Assembly: GCA_022402465.1 (NCBI GenBank)
Contig: JAKRSH010000017.1
Span: 1 to 64,000, forward strand
Origin: Leptospiraceae bacterium
GTDB taxonomy: Bacteria > Spirochaetota > Leptospiria > Leptospirales > Leptospiraceae
Length of the DNA: 64,000 nucleotides
Direction: 5' to 3'
The notes under the pieces are model-generated. The model saw only the letters and a list, made by a program, of their open reading frames with translations. It made no database searches and had not been told where the DNA came from. Positions within the stretch are counted from its first letter, which is position 1, and every line of letters begins with the position of its first letter. Shown here piece by piece: positions 50,622 through 60,217 of the stretch. Both the position numbers and the translations under genes were made by a program.

Positions 50622-52034
50622 TTAATATGCATTTTTACTATAAACACCTTTAAATGGTGTTAGTAAAATAATTTTAAGATCAAAAAGAAGACTCCAATTC
50701 TCGATATAATAAATATCGGCTTCAATTCTCTTCTCTATTGATGTATCTCCTCTAAGTCCTTGGATCTGAGCAAGTCCTGTAATACCTGCTTTCACTGCAT
50801 GTCGTCTCATATAATGCCTGTGCTTAATTTGAAATTGTTCTACAAAATAAGGTCTTTCCGGGCGAGGTCCGACCACAGACATAGAGCCCATAAGTACATT
50901 AAAAAATTGGGGCGTCTCATCTAAAGACAATTTTCTCAAAATCCCCCCTATTCTAGTTACCCTAGGATCATTAGGTGTGGTCCATTTTGTATCAGAATCA
51001 CGCTTTTCTTGCACTTGCATGGTTCTAAATTTAAGCATCATAAAGCTTTTATTATCTAAACCAACTCTTTCCTGGCGGTAGAAAATTGGACCAGGGGAAG
51101 TCCATTTAATCAGAACTGTGATTATTAAAAAAAATGGTGAGAACAAAATTAAGAATAAGGAAGAAAAGATTAAATCAAAAATTCTTTTCAAAGCTTGGTT
51201 ATAACCTAACCTAACAGGAATATTTCGAATTGAAATAATTGGAATTCCTTCCATTACTTCAACCCTACCTCTAGCTGTTATAAATTCTTCATAGCTTGGA
51301 ATAACTTTTGCATCTATGCCATGGTAGTCACAGATATCTATTGTTTCCTTAAGATAAGTTCCTTCTTTACTTGAAAGAGCATAAACGATTAAATCCGGTT
51401 TAAATTTTACAATAATTGACTCTAAATTTTTCCATTTCCCAATGATTAGAGAATGAAGTTCATGGTTCTTCTTAATCAAGGATGTATCTGCTGAAATAAA
51501 ACCCTCAATCTTGTAACCGTAAATAGAATGTTTTTTAATGGATTCTTGGAAAGCTATAGCATTCTTACCTGTTCCAATAATCAATACAGATCTTAGATTA
51601 TATCCTTTGGTTCTTAGAAGATTTAAAATGTATCTTAAAATTAAATGAGAAAGAGAAATGAGAATTGGAGATATGATTGCATAATTAAAAATTATTAATC
51701 TAGAAAAACTTTCTGCTCTAACAAAAAATAAGATAGATAACAAAAATAATAAATTAACAAAAACTCCTGAAAGAATTCCAAAAAATTCTTCTGCAAAACT
51801 TAGTCCTCTTCTTGGATGGTAGAGATCAACAGAGAGAAATGAAATTACTTGTGTAAATCCGAGGATTATTCCAAGAATTATATAATTAGAAAGATCTAAT
51901 GATTTTAAGAAAAAATCCGGATCTTTTTCAATAATATATCTCACAATAAAGGCCAAAAAGAAACTTATAATAGAGAGAAATAAATCGAAAATCACAAAAA
52001 GCAACTTGAAAGTCTGACTTCTTTCTTTTAACAT
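50622..52034 (-). CDS. Polyprenyl-phosphate glycosylphosphotransferase (WcaJ/WbaP-like)
   Basis: A membrane initiating transferase of 470 residues that loads the first sugar-phosphate onto undecaprenyl phosphate for surface-polysaccharide synthesis. Four membrane segments lie in the first 130 residues, then a CoA-binding-like domain (VLIIGTGKNAIAF), one more hydrophobic segment (about 280-305), and the catalytic domain with PGPIFYRQERVGLDNKSFMMLKFRTM (start), LRKLSLDETPQFFNVL and GPRPERPYFVEQF. GGGAGG precedes the ATG, which overlaps the lptD stop by one base. The sugar is not known. Confidence 0.92.
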   Translation of the reverse strand: MLKERSQTFKLLFVIFDLFLSIISFFLAFIVRYIIEKDPDFFLKSLDLSNYIILGIILGFTQVISFLSVDLYHPRRGLSFAEEFFGILSGVFVNLLFLLSILFFVRAESFSRLIIFNYAIISPILISLSHLILRYILNLLRTKGYNLRSVLIIGTGKNAIAFQESIKKHSIYGYKIEGFISADTSLIKKNHELHSLIIGKWKNLESIIVKFKPDLIVYALSSKEGTYLKETIDICDYHGIDAKVIPSYEEFITARGRVEVMEGIPIISIRNIPVRLGYNQALKRIFDLIFSSLFLILFSPFFLIITVLIKWTSPGPIFYRQERVGLDNKSFMMLKFRTMQVQEKRDSDTKWTTPNDPRVTRIGGILRKLSLDETPQFFNVLMGSMSVVGPRPERPYFVEQFQIKHRHYMRRHAVKAGITGLAQIQGLRGDTSIEKRIEADIYYIENWSLLFDLKIILLTPFKGVYSKNAY

Positions 52035-55003
52035 TATCTAACCTCCCCACGAGTTTCCTTAGAAATAACATCGAGTGGTCGTTTACGAAATCTATAAACT
52101 CTGGCTCTAGTCGCCTGAGTTCCATCGGCTTGGCCTAATTCAAAGTTAGTAATATTCACTGAAAAGAATACAGATTGATCGTAGAAGGTCAATTGGCTAT
52201 CTCCAGCAATACCACCTGGAAAAGCTCGAAGATTCATACTGTATCCTAAGCGATATTCCCAATTGTGAAGGTTCATTTTAATTGTAGTAATAAAACGATT
52301 AATATTGAAAATTGTCTTCTGCCTTTCTTGAGAACCAGCCGCACCAGTACCTTGGACTATATCTCGAAATAGATCTGTCTGTCTATAGTTAACTCCCGTT
52401 TGGTATTGGTAGATGTCTGGAGTCGTTCCAAGATTAAAATAATCGGCTTGGCTAAGATTGGTAAGTCTCCATGGTTCAGTAACTCTTGAATCAATTTCAA
52501 AATCAGTAGAAATGGTTCTCGTGATCTTTACATCAGTCCTCATAAAAAAGCGATAGCTATCAAGAAAATTATCCCTATAAACATGATACCAAGTAGCGCC
52601 TGTTTCAAAGCTACGAAAGTTACGAATAAATGGTAATGAAAATCCACCCATTTTATAGGATAAGGTTAGATTATTGGTTAATGGTTTACTGAGCGGAGTG
52701 TGATATACAAAGTCATTATTAATAAAAATACCAGAATAGAAACTTCTCTGTCTATCCAATAAAGTTGGCCTTCTTGTCTTAAAACCATCTAAAAAATCAA
52801 CAAAACCTGAGAAGCGAAATATTGTAAAATACCATCTTTCATTTTCCGTTGGTCCAGGGTTAGAATCCGATGAATATTTACGAAAATCACGTATTGTACG
52901 TATGGAAACTTCCCAATCCTCTAAGGCATACGATTCAAGTGCAAATTCTGCTTCATTGATTCTACTCTTTCCAAATATCGGATCTTTTCGTTCTGGTTTT
53001 TCAATATCTAATTTACGGTAGTATGTTGTGAAAAAGAGCGCGGGAGTTCCAATTCTTACTTCATGGTTTTGTCTATAGTATTGGTAGGTATCCTGAGCTA
53101 GAAAGTTTCTTTGCGCAAGATTCGCTGAAAAGCTTGGACTATTGACTGCATTACCAGAGCCTGGGAAATCAACAGTATGTTGCCTAGCTCCACCGTAAAA
53201 TGCAGGTGTCACAGATACATAAGCACCCATAGGTAGTGTAGACCGAAACCCCATATCTCCTATTGTTAGGTTCTGAGTTCTTAAAACAAAATCCTGGAAT
53301 TTACCAAAGGGGTCAGTGGTTGATCCATTTTCTAATGGAAATGGCAGAGGTTTTTGGGTGGGAGGACCGTAGAATTTTGTGGTAGTGTTCTGAAAATTTA
53401 TATCCCAATACACAGGTGATTCAAAGTAAGGAGTAGTACCTATCTGACTTGAATTTCTAATATTCACAACTGGAGCAACATCAACTGTTGGGAAAAATTT
53501 ATCTGCTTGGATTTGGTAGACAAGAGTTCGCCTAGCACCTAAAGACACAGCTAAATCTCCCCTAGTTTCTGAATAGTCAAAACTCCAATTTAAAAGATTT
53601 CGAATTAATCCAAATCTCTGATTTCTTTGCGTGTATAGACCTTGGATAGAATTAGCGGGTTCAAATCTGTTTCCGTATTCAAAGTCATAATTAATTCTAT
53701 TGAGATTTTCATATCGCAGTTGAACGTTTCTAGTTCCATCTTTTGCGGTATCATTTTGTTTTGCATTAAGATTGAGGTTTGCCTTCCACCATGGTTCATA
53801 CTGTACACCGACATCTCTAATTCCAAGTCCAAGATTTGGAAATTTCTCACCTCTATCTACTTGATTGGTAGTTGCAACATTTCCTATTCCTAGATTCTCA
53901 AATCTATCTTCAAATGCAGGAGAGATGCTAGTTCTTTTATGATTTGCATAAGCTACATCAATATTGTAATTCAACCAAGGAGTAATCTTCCACATTTCAA
54001 GTTCAGTTGCCTGTCCAGTCTTTTCATATACATCAAATCGAAATTTGTATCCATGAGGCATGATAGCTGAGTTTGGAAAAGGATCAGACCATTGGTAGCT
54101 GTTTTGAATAAACCATCCTTGGGAATTATTTTTTCCAATCTGACTTGTGAATCCATTTCCACTAGTAGAATTATATAAGAAGGGAAACCAAAACAAAGTT
54201 GTTCCACCGACTTGATAACTGGGCGAAATTGCTACTACTGTTTTGTCTTCATAGACAATAATTTTACCAGCTTTAAAAGAGTAGTGAGGGATTTCCGCAT
54301 TACAAGCAGTAAAGTAACCCATTTCTAAAAGGTAGCGATTTTCATCTAACTTTTTCATTTTCTCGCCAACAAAATAAGCAGGATACATACTTGCTTTACT
54401 GTCGTAGATTACACCTCTAGAGAGTTTAAAATCATAAAGAAATTTTTCCCCTTTTATTCTTGCAGGTCCATCATTGTATTCGATTCCACCTTCTGCATAA
54501 ATTTCTTGTCGATTGGAATCTATACTAACAGTCTCAGCAGTAAGCACACCCTTCCCTATCTTTAAGCTTACCTTACCTCTCAATACCATTACTCCGCCTT
54601 TAGTTTGGTCAATGGATAGTAATTCACCCTCAGCAGCATTCTGAATCTGGATTCGATCCCCCGCTTTGGATGACTTTGGTAGGTTATCTAAAGAAAAAGC
54701 AGGAGGTGAATCATCAATATTTAGAATGGATTTAATTCTCTGTCTTTTTGCGTAGATTGAACCTGTATTGGGCACACCAAGTTGGCGTAAGTAGGAGTCA
54801 ACTTCCCTTTCGGTGAGTGCGTCTATTGATCTATCTGCGAGAATTGTTTTTAAGGACTGAACAGTGAGTTTTCTTTTCTCTTCCTCAGGGTTCACCGAGT
54901 CCTGGCCTCCCCAGGAAAAAGGAAACTGCAGACCACTATTATCTTGGGATAGAAGTAGAGTGGGTAAAAAAAGGATTATTATAAATAAAAACTTGAGTCG
55001 CAC
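52034..55003 (-). CDS. lptD: LPS-assembly outer-membrane protein LptD
   Basis: The outer-membrane barrel that inserts lipopolysaccharide, 989 residues. A signal peptide ends near LLLSQ. An OstA/LptA-like domain (about 120-215; VSLKIGKGVLTAETVSIDSN, AEGGIEYNDG) is followed by the LptD barrel with YFTACNAEIPHYSFKAGKI and WFPFLYN. Only one cysteine (in TACNAE) is present, so the disulfides that activate E. coli LptD cannot form. It heads a tight minus-strand operon and fits with the glycosylphosphotransferase as envelope biogenesis. Confidence 0.93.
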   Translation of the reverse strand: MRLKFLFIIILFLPTLLLSQDNSGLQFPFSWGGQDSVNPEEEKRKLTVQSLKTILADRSIDALTEREVDSYLRQLGVPNTGSIYAKRQRIKSILNIDDSPPAFSLDNLPKSSKAGDRIQIQNAAEGELLSIDQTKGGVMVLRGKVSLKIGKGVLTAETVSIDSNRQEIYAEGGIEYNDGPARIKGEKFLYDFKLSRGVIYDSKASMYPAYFVGEKMKKLDENRYLLEMGYFTACNAEIPHYSFKAGKIIVYEDKTVVAISPSYQVGGTTLFWFPFLYNSTSGNGFTSQIGKNNSQGWFIQNSYQWSDPFPNSAIMPHGYKFRFDVYEKTGQATELEMWKITPWLNYNIDVAYANHKRTSISPAFEDRFENLGIGNVATTNQVDRGEKFPNLGLGIRDVGVQYEPWWKANLNLNAKQNDTAKDGTRNVQLRYENLNRINYDFEYGNRFEPANSIQGLYTQRNQRFGLIRNLLNWSFDYSETRGDLAVSLGARRTLVYQIQADKFFPTVDVAPVVNIRNSSQIGTTPYFESPVYWDINFQNTTTKFYGPPTQKPLPFPLENGSTTDPFGKFQDFVLRTQNLTIGDMGFRSTLPMGAYVSVTPAFYGGARQHTVDFPGSGNAVNSPSFSANLAQRNFLAQDTYQYYRQNHEVRIGTPALFFTTYYRKLDIEKPERKDPIFGKSRINEAEFALESYALEDWEVSIRTIRDFRKYSSDSNPGPTENERWYFTIFRFSGFVDFLDGFKTRRPTLLDRQRSFYSGIFINNDFVYHTPLSKPLTNNLTLSYKMGGFSLPFIRNFRSFETGATWYHVYRDNFLDSYRFFMRTDVKITRTISTDFEIDSRVTEPWRLTNLSQADYFNLGTTPDIYQYQTGVNYRQTDLFRDIVQGTGAAGSQERQKTIFNINRFITTIKMNLHNWEYRLGYSMNLRAFPGGIAGDSQLTFYDQSVFFSVNITNFELGQADGTQATRARVYRFRKRPLDVISKETRGEVR

Positions 55004-55103
55004 ATTTAAGATGAATGAAATCTTCCAATCATAAACGAATATTTTGCATTATCCCAAAAAAGCAAACCAGAATTCAGATTTTTCTAAGTGCATACCAAAT
55101 TTC

Positions 55104-56282
55104 TCAAATGGCGATATTGTTTGAAGAATGGCTGATTGTAGAGTTTATAGGAAGTTCGATAATGATATTTGTCTGATTGTTTTCTACTTGAGTCATTATT
55201 GTTCCCTTGTGTTCAGCGATTATTCCCATACTTAAATAATACCCTAATTCAGTAGTAGAAAAGTTCTGAAGATTATGATTGAATAATTTATTTATATCTA
55301 GACCATCGTTATCTGGTAGATAGATTCCAGAGTTTTCAAAAATTATTTGAACAAAATCATTATTATTTTTATTTATTTTCTTACATTTTATATGAATGAA
55401 CTTATTGGAAGTGTCCTTATTTTCTAAGATAGCGCTTCTACTACTGCTTATAAGATTTAGTATGACTTGTTTAATTTTCTGAGAATTACAGAAAATTTTA
55501 GGAAGTGGTTCCTCCACTTTAAACTCTACACTGATATTATCTCGAATTAAGAGCTGTTTGAATAATGCTAAGGAGTCCTGCATTAATTCTTCAATGAATA
55601 TCCAATTTGAAAAATCTTTATCTTCTCTTGAGTAATTCATTAAATTTTTAACCACTGTTGAAATTCTTTCTGATTCAATTCTGATCACTTCAAAATATTT
55701 TTTCATTTTAGGATTATCTATCTTTACAGCATCCTCTTCTCCTAAAATAGAAAAATTAATAATACTCATCAGGGGGTTATTGATCTCATGGGCGATGCCA
55801 GAGGACAGCAAACCTATTGATTCTAGTTTTTGACTTTCAAACAATCTTTGTTGGATATCCTTAAAGCCTTGGATAGATTTGTTTTTATATATTGCCATCT
55901 CAATCGCTATAAAAAGCTCCCTTCCATGGAAAGGCTTAATTAAATAACCAAAGGGATCCGTAATTTTTGCACGGCTCAGAGTTGCTTGATCAGAATATGC
56001 AGTGAGATAAATAATAGGAACATTTGAAGTTTTATGAATTTTTTCGGCAGTTTCCACTCCATCCATACCACTTCCGAGCATGATATCCATAAGAATAATA
56101 TCTGGATTCCAAGTAGAAAAAGTTACTATCGCATCCTCACCTGAATTAGAATATTCTGTTAAATAGCCTATTTTCTGTAAAGAATTACAGATATTAATAG
56201 CAATGATAATTTCATCCTCAACCACTAATACTTTGAGCGGTTTGGTGGAGCTATTTTGCTCATTGTTTTGCATATGCTTCAT
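55104..56282 (-). CDS. Response regulator fused to a degenerate histidine kinase
   Basis: A cytoplasmic protein of 392 residues. The REC domain (about 17-132) is complete: VVEDE, phospho-acceptor D66 (LMDIM), T94 (LTAY) and K116 (IKPF). It is followed by a HisKA helix with GIAHEINNP (H165). The ATPase domain is degenerate: the N box reads LNLISSSRSA (Asn280 to Ser, Asp283 to Ser), G1 is FENSGIYLP in place of DxGxG, and G2 is absent. It may pass phosphate or act as a scaffold, not autophosphorylate. It is divergent from the MORN gene. Confidence 0.88.
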   Translation of the reverse strand: MKHMQNNEQNSSTKPLKVLVVEDEIIIAINICNSLQKIGYLTEYSNSGEDAIVTFSTWNPDIILMDIMLGSGMDGVETAEKIHKTSNVPIIYLTAYSDQATLSRAKITDPFGYLIKPFHGRELFIAIEMAIYKNKSIQGFKDIQQRLFESQKLESIGLLSSGIAHEINNPLMSIINFSILGEEDAVKIDNPKMKKYFEVIRIESERISTVVKNLMNYSREDKDFSNWIFIEELMQDSLALFKQLLIRDNISVEFKVEEPLPKIFCNSQKIKQVILNLISSSRSAILENKDTSNKFIHIKCKKINKNNNDFVQIIFENSGIYLPDNDGLDINKLFNHNLQNFSTTELGYYLSMGIIAEHKGTIMTQVENNQTNIIIELPINSTISHSSNNIAI

Positions 56283-56460
56283 TTTTTGTAGATTTGTATT
56301 CTACGTCATTCAAAATCTTTTTTCTATTTTTGATTTATCTAAAATTTGAACATAAAATCTTCTAAAATACACTTTTAAACAGCTTGCGAAAAAATATAAA
56401 AACAAAATCATTTGACGAATACTAAGATTTCATTATAATTTCCTAAAAGGAGTTCTTTTC

Positions 56461-57048
56461 ATGCTTTTGAAACAATTTAATATATTTCTCACTATTTTTA
56501 TTTTACTCGGTGCAATCAATTGCAAGAGCAAAGATACTCAAACTCAGAATCCTAGCGTTGAAGATAAAGAGGCAGCTGATACCAGTTCCGAAAATAGAAG
56601 CTATTCAGATATGAGTTCTGCTGATCCTGATGAAAAATCCAAGGGACCAAATTTAAAATCCAGTATGAAAGGATGCATTAAAGGTGATTGCGTAAATGGA
56701 TTTGGAGTTTATGTCTATGAGAACGGCGATACTTACACAGGAAATTTTAAAGATGATATGAGAAATGGTGAAGGTGGTTTTGTTTATAGTGACGGAGAAA
56801 CTTTCAAAGGAAACTATCTTAAAGATTTCCGTGATGGCAATGGTATTTATACTTTTTCCAACGGGGATAAATTTGCAGGAGATTTCAAGAATGGAGAAAT
56901 TACTGGTCCTGGAGTCTATACATTTAAAAATGGGAAAGTCTTAACTGGGAATTTCACAGGTAACGGCTCTACTGGCTCAGGAACTTTAGTTGATAGTGGT
57001 AAAACTAGAAATTGTAAAATTGAAAATAGAAAACTTAGCTGCGAATAG
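56461..57048 (+). CDS. MORN-repeat lipoprotein
   Basis: A lipoprotein of 195 residues with lipobox GAINC. A polar linker (about 25-75) is followed by four to five MORN repeats (consensus NGDxYxGxFKxGxxxGxGxY), such as YENGDTYTGNFKDDMRNGEG and FSNGDKFAGDFKNGEITGPG, ending in a Cys pair. MORN sheets bind lipids or proteins. AAAAGGAG precedes the ATG. A strong terminator follows. Confidence 0.9.
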   Translation: MLLKQFNIFLTIFILLGAINCKSKDTQTQNPSVEDKEAADTSSENRSYSDMSSADPDEKSKGPNLKSSMKGCIKGDCVNGFGVYVYENGDTYTGNFKDDMRNGEGGFVYSDGETFKGNYLKDFRDGNGIYTFSNGDKFAGDFKNGEITGPGVYTFKNGKVLTGNFTGNGSTGSGTLVDSGKTRNCKIENRKLSCE

Positions 57049-57062
57049 GATTTTAAGGATAG

Positions 57063-57106
57063 TACAGTTTGTTCCAAAATAAATAAGAACAAACTGTAAC
57101 ATTTTT
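57063..57106 (+). terminator. Intrinsic terminator between convergent genes
   Basis: A perfect 12-bp stem (TACAGTTTGTTC at 57063-57074 with GAACAAACTGTA at 57087-57098) with a 12-base loop is followed by ACATTTTT. It ends the MORN gene and may also serve the opposite M48 gene. Confidence 0.78.
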
Positions 57107-57109
57107 ACC

Positions 57110-57886
57110 TTACAATTTACACGAAGGAAGAGCCCCTTTGTCTTTCACCATAGAATAATTCAAAAGTGCCTTAGGCAGATTGTCCTTTAAATCCTTTATC
57201 CTTGTATCATCGGATGGATGAGTTGACATTAATTCATGTGGTTTTTCACCACCTAAGGCTTTCATTCCTTCCCATAATGCAACTGATGCTTGTGGATCAA
57301 AACCTGCTTTTGACATAATTTCTAATCCGAGTAAATCAGCTTCAGATTCATGTTTTCTAGAAAATGGCAAAATCACTCCGTAGGTTGCACCTGCTCCTAA
57401 GGCACCCGCAGCAGACTCATAGCCCATGCCTTGAATCACTGAGAGCCCACCTTGTGCTATGGTCGATTGAGATACTCTTTCATTTCCGTGGCGAGAAGTT
57501 ACATGCGCTATTTCATGCCCAATAACTGCTGCCAGTTTATCAGCTGTGTTAGCTACACTTAATATTCCTGTGTATACTCCAATTTTACCTCCTGGCAAAG
57601 CGAATGCATTGATAGCCGGATCTCTGAATACAACAACCTCCCACTGGTCAACACCTGTTGTATCATTAGCAAATTTTAAACTTGCATACGAAATGCATTT
57701 TACATAATTATTTATACTAGCTGATTTTTCTATGGGAACTTTTGTTTTCATATCATTGAAAGCATCTGCACCCATTTGATTCATTTCTGCATCATCATTT
57801 AGAAGCAATTGCTTTCGTCCAAGTGGGGATGTTGCACAGTCTACCATTAAAAAAAGAAAAAATAATATTGTAATTTTAATTCTCAT
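57110..57886 (-). CDS. M48-family metalloprotease lipoprotein
   Basis: An envelope zinc protease of 258 residues like LoiP/BepA-group proteins. The signal peptide ends in the unusual lipobox MVDC (Asp at -1). The zinc motif is VIGHEIAHVTSRHGNE (HExxH), and the third ligand ESEADLLGLEIM. AFALPGGKIGVYTG is also conserved. Family members degrade misfolded outer-membrane proteins. No TPR partner is fused. Confidence 0.9.
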   Translation of the reverse strand: MRIKITILFFLFLMVDCATSPLGRKQLLLNDDAEMNQMGADAFNDMKTKVPIEKSASINNYVKCISYASLKFANDTTGVDQWEVVVFRDPAINAFALPGGKIGVYTGILSVANTADKLAAVIGHEIAHVTSRHGNERVSQSTIAQGGLSVIQGMGYESAAGALGAGATYGVILPFSRKHESEADLLGLEIMSKAGFDPQASVALWEGMKALGGEKPHELMSTHPSDDTRIKDLKDNLPKALLNYSMVKDKGALPSCKL

Positions 57887-58012
57887 GAAATCTCCTATCT
57901 TACTATTTATAAAAATAGAAAAAGAAGTTTGGAATCAAGTAATTTACTTTTGATTTTTTGCTTCTAGCTCAAAATTTCTTGACATTATTCGAATCAATTC
58001 TAAAGATAATGT

Positions 58013-58210
58013 ATGCATCCCAAAACCTTTGAAAAGTCGTATATACGCAAAGATTACTTTGAACAGGAACTTTCAAAGATGCTCTTAGAGATGGGTGAAT
58101 TAGAATATAAAAATTTAAACGAATACGACAAAGGTGGATTTGATGGCTACAACCAAGCTGTCACTGAAATGCTTAGAAAGTTACAGATGAAATTTTCTAA
58201 AGATTTTTAA
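58013..58210 (+). CDS. Small hypothetical protein (65 residues)
   Basis: A short acidic and helical protein (YIRKDYFEQELSKMLLEMGELEYKNLNE, trimmed) with no signal peptide. Codon use and lack of an overlapping gene support coding. A clear RBS is not visible. It lies 61 bp before a STAS gene in the same direction. The family is not recognised. Confidence 0.6.
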   Translation: MHPKTFEKSYIRKDYFEQELSKMLLEMGELEYKNLNEYDKGGFDGYNQAVTEMLRKLQMKFSKDF

Positions 58211-58271
58211 TGTCTTTTTTCCTTTACGAATAATTCCCCAAAGAAATACTTGCAAAGAGTAAATAAATTGT

Positions 58272-58595
58272 ATGAGTAGTCAGATAACAAAGCTAAGAAA
58301 CCACACTGTAGTCCAACTCAATGGTGCATTAGATATCTACACCGCTCCTGCCTTGAAGAAAGAATTACATAGCTTGATTGATGATGGTGTTAATTCTTTA
58401 GTGATCGACATGATTCATATAAAATTATTAGATTCTTCTGGTATTGCCTTACTTGCAAATGTTCAAAAGAGATTGAAAGCAGAGGAAGGTCGATTCTTTT
58501 TACTCAATGTAAACCAAGACGTTTTAATCATATTAAAGTTATCTTCACTTGATAAATTTTTTACAATTATCAATTCTCAAGATGATCTTCCCTAA
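58272..58595 (+). CDS. STAS-domain anti-anti-sigma factor
   Basis: A single STAS domain of 107 residues with the canonical LLDSSGIALL motif (54-57), so a Ser phosphorylation site is intact. It is probably an RsbV/SpoIIAA-like switch protein. A SpoIIE phosphatase gene lies 1.6 kb away on the other strand, which is a candidate partner; no RsbW-like kinase is in the window. Confidence 0.9.
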   Translation: MSSQITKLRNHTVVQLNGALDIYTAPALKKELHSLIDDGVNSLVIDMIHIKLLDSSGIALLANVQKRLKAEEGRFFLLNVNQDVLIILKLSSLDKFFTIINSQDDLP

Positions 58596-58660
58596 TTCAT
58601 ATTCTACCAGTAATATTTTAATTTAGTTAAAGAATTTATTACCTAAGTTTAGATCTTAAA

Positions 58661-60217
58661 TTACAATTTTAGATTGTTGATTTCTCTTATAGGAATTAAT
58701 TCTGATTTAATTTCTTCAGATTTATTAGAATATTCTAATTTTACTTTAGGTATTTTAAATGTTACCTGTCTGCCTGATAAAGTTTTACCATTTTTTAAAA
58801 TTAACTTAATGGGATTATTGAGTGTTTTTCCTTTAGGAATTGCAATTCTTATGGTATCAAGATTGTCTATAGGTGTCTTAATAGGAAAATTAGCTGTTAA
58901 GATTTTAGCATTGCTTAATTCTGAGTCAAATTCTATTTCATTAGCAGTAATGATTCTACCATCGGAAAGTATTGCTTCAAATGATTTTGGAATAAAAATT
59001 TCATGATTTTTATCTTCTATTTTATCAATAGGTAGAATTTCAGATTGTTTGCTCTTTATTTCATTTTCATCAACTGAAACTATCTCTTGAGATACTATTT
59101 TTTCCAAAGATTTCGAATAGATTTCTAATTCTTTTTTTACTTCTGTTTTTAATTTTGCCAGATCAGGTTCATTAAAATCATTAGATTGTATTATTTGAAT
59201 TACTTTTGTTTCTTGTTTATAATCTTTACTTTCAACAATGGTTTTAACGGCTTCTTTATCTCCAAGATTGATCGCATTTTTCTCTGAAATTTTAGCAAGC
59301 TCCTTATTCTCAGAATAATAATTACTTAGTAATAACAATCTTCTGTTCGCTTTGATTGCGATTTCTTGATTTTCATTTTGCTTTGCTAGGGGAATATATT
59401 CTTCAATAGCAACCTGAGTTTTCCCTAATTCTTCTAATGATCTTGCTTTAATAAAAGATAAATCTTTTGTAAGTTTAGGCATTTTTTCTAATTCTTTAAG
59501 GACGTCCTCATAAGATCCATTTAGGTATAAATTTTTTGAATAAAGAACAGGATTGGATTTCAATGATACAAGAGATTCTTTCTTGAGTTCAGTTTCTTTT
59601 AAGAAATCCATAAGTAATTTGGCATTTTCTGAATAATGTGTTCCTGGAAAAAGATTATAAACTCTATCTAGCTGGAAGTTAGCGTCTGTATTTAGACCAA
59701 GCATAGATAAACAAAACCCATCGTGCAAAAGTACGAAAGCATATTCATCAGTATCATTTGGAAGTAATTTTTCTAATTCTTTGTATTTATCTGAGGCATC
59801 TTTATATCGCCTAGTTCTCTCTTGGTAAAACGCATATTGTAAAAGAATTGTATTTCGTTTATTAGACGAAAGGTCAATAACAGGTTTAAAGCTTATGAAT
59901 CGAACTCCATTCACTAAAAACAATCCAACTTTTTCAAAACTTGTTAATTCAAAATTATTATCTTGGATATTTGAATTAAGAATAGAAGATTCTAAAATAT
60001 TAATTTTGATTTCGTTATTAAAATTATCCTTATCTAAAAATATCTGTCTTAATTTGCTCTTGAGTGCTTTTGAAGATAGTTCGTAATTCATGATTTGGTC
60101 TTTCTGAATATTAAGACGAAGCTCAACTAATTTTGCACTAGTTATGGAACTAGCAGAAACAAAAAATAAATTAAGTATGATTAAAAATGCAGATATATAG
60201 CTTATAATTTTGATCAT
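58661..60217 (-). CDS. TPR-like exported or membrane-anchored protein
   Basis: A protein of 518 residues. A hydrophobic N-terminal segment (IISYISAFLIILNLFFVSAS) is a signal peptide or anchor. The middle has TPR-like helices (RRYKDASDKYKELEKLLPND, TDANFQLDRVYNLFPGTHYSEN, trimmed). The last third is beta-rich, with repeated K-N/D-G-(K/R) turns (LSDGRIITANEIE and LKNGKTLSGRQVTF). It starts at the stop of the phosphatase gene (1-bp overlap), so the two are likely coupled. Confidence 0.75.
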   Translation of the reverse strand: MIKIISYISAFLIILNLFFVSASSITSAKLVELRLNIQKDQIMNYELSSKALKSKLRQIFLDKDNFNNEIKINILESSILNSNIQDNNFELTSFEKVGLFLVNGVRFISFKPVIDLSSNKRNTILLQYAFYQERTRRYKDASDKYKELEKLLPNDTDEYAFVLLHDGFCLSMLGLNTDANFQLDRVYNLFPGTHYSENAKLLMDFLKETELKKESLVSLKSNPVLYSKNLYLNGSYEDVLKELEKMPKLTKDLSFIKARSLEELGKTQVAIEEYIPLAKQNENQEIAIKANRRLLLLSNYYSENKELAKISEKNAINLGDKEAVKTIVESKDYKQETKVIQIIQSNDFNEPDLAKLKTEVKKELEIYSKSLEKIVSQEIVSVDENEIKSKQSEILPIDKIEDKNHEIFIPKSFEAILSDGRIITANEIEFDSELSNAKILTANFPIKTPIDNLDTIRIAIPKGKTLNNPIKLILKNGKTLSGRQVTFKIPKVKLEYSNKSEEIKSELIPIREINNLKL

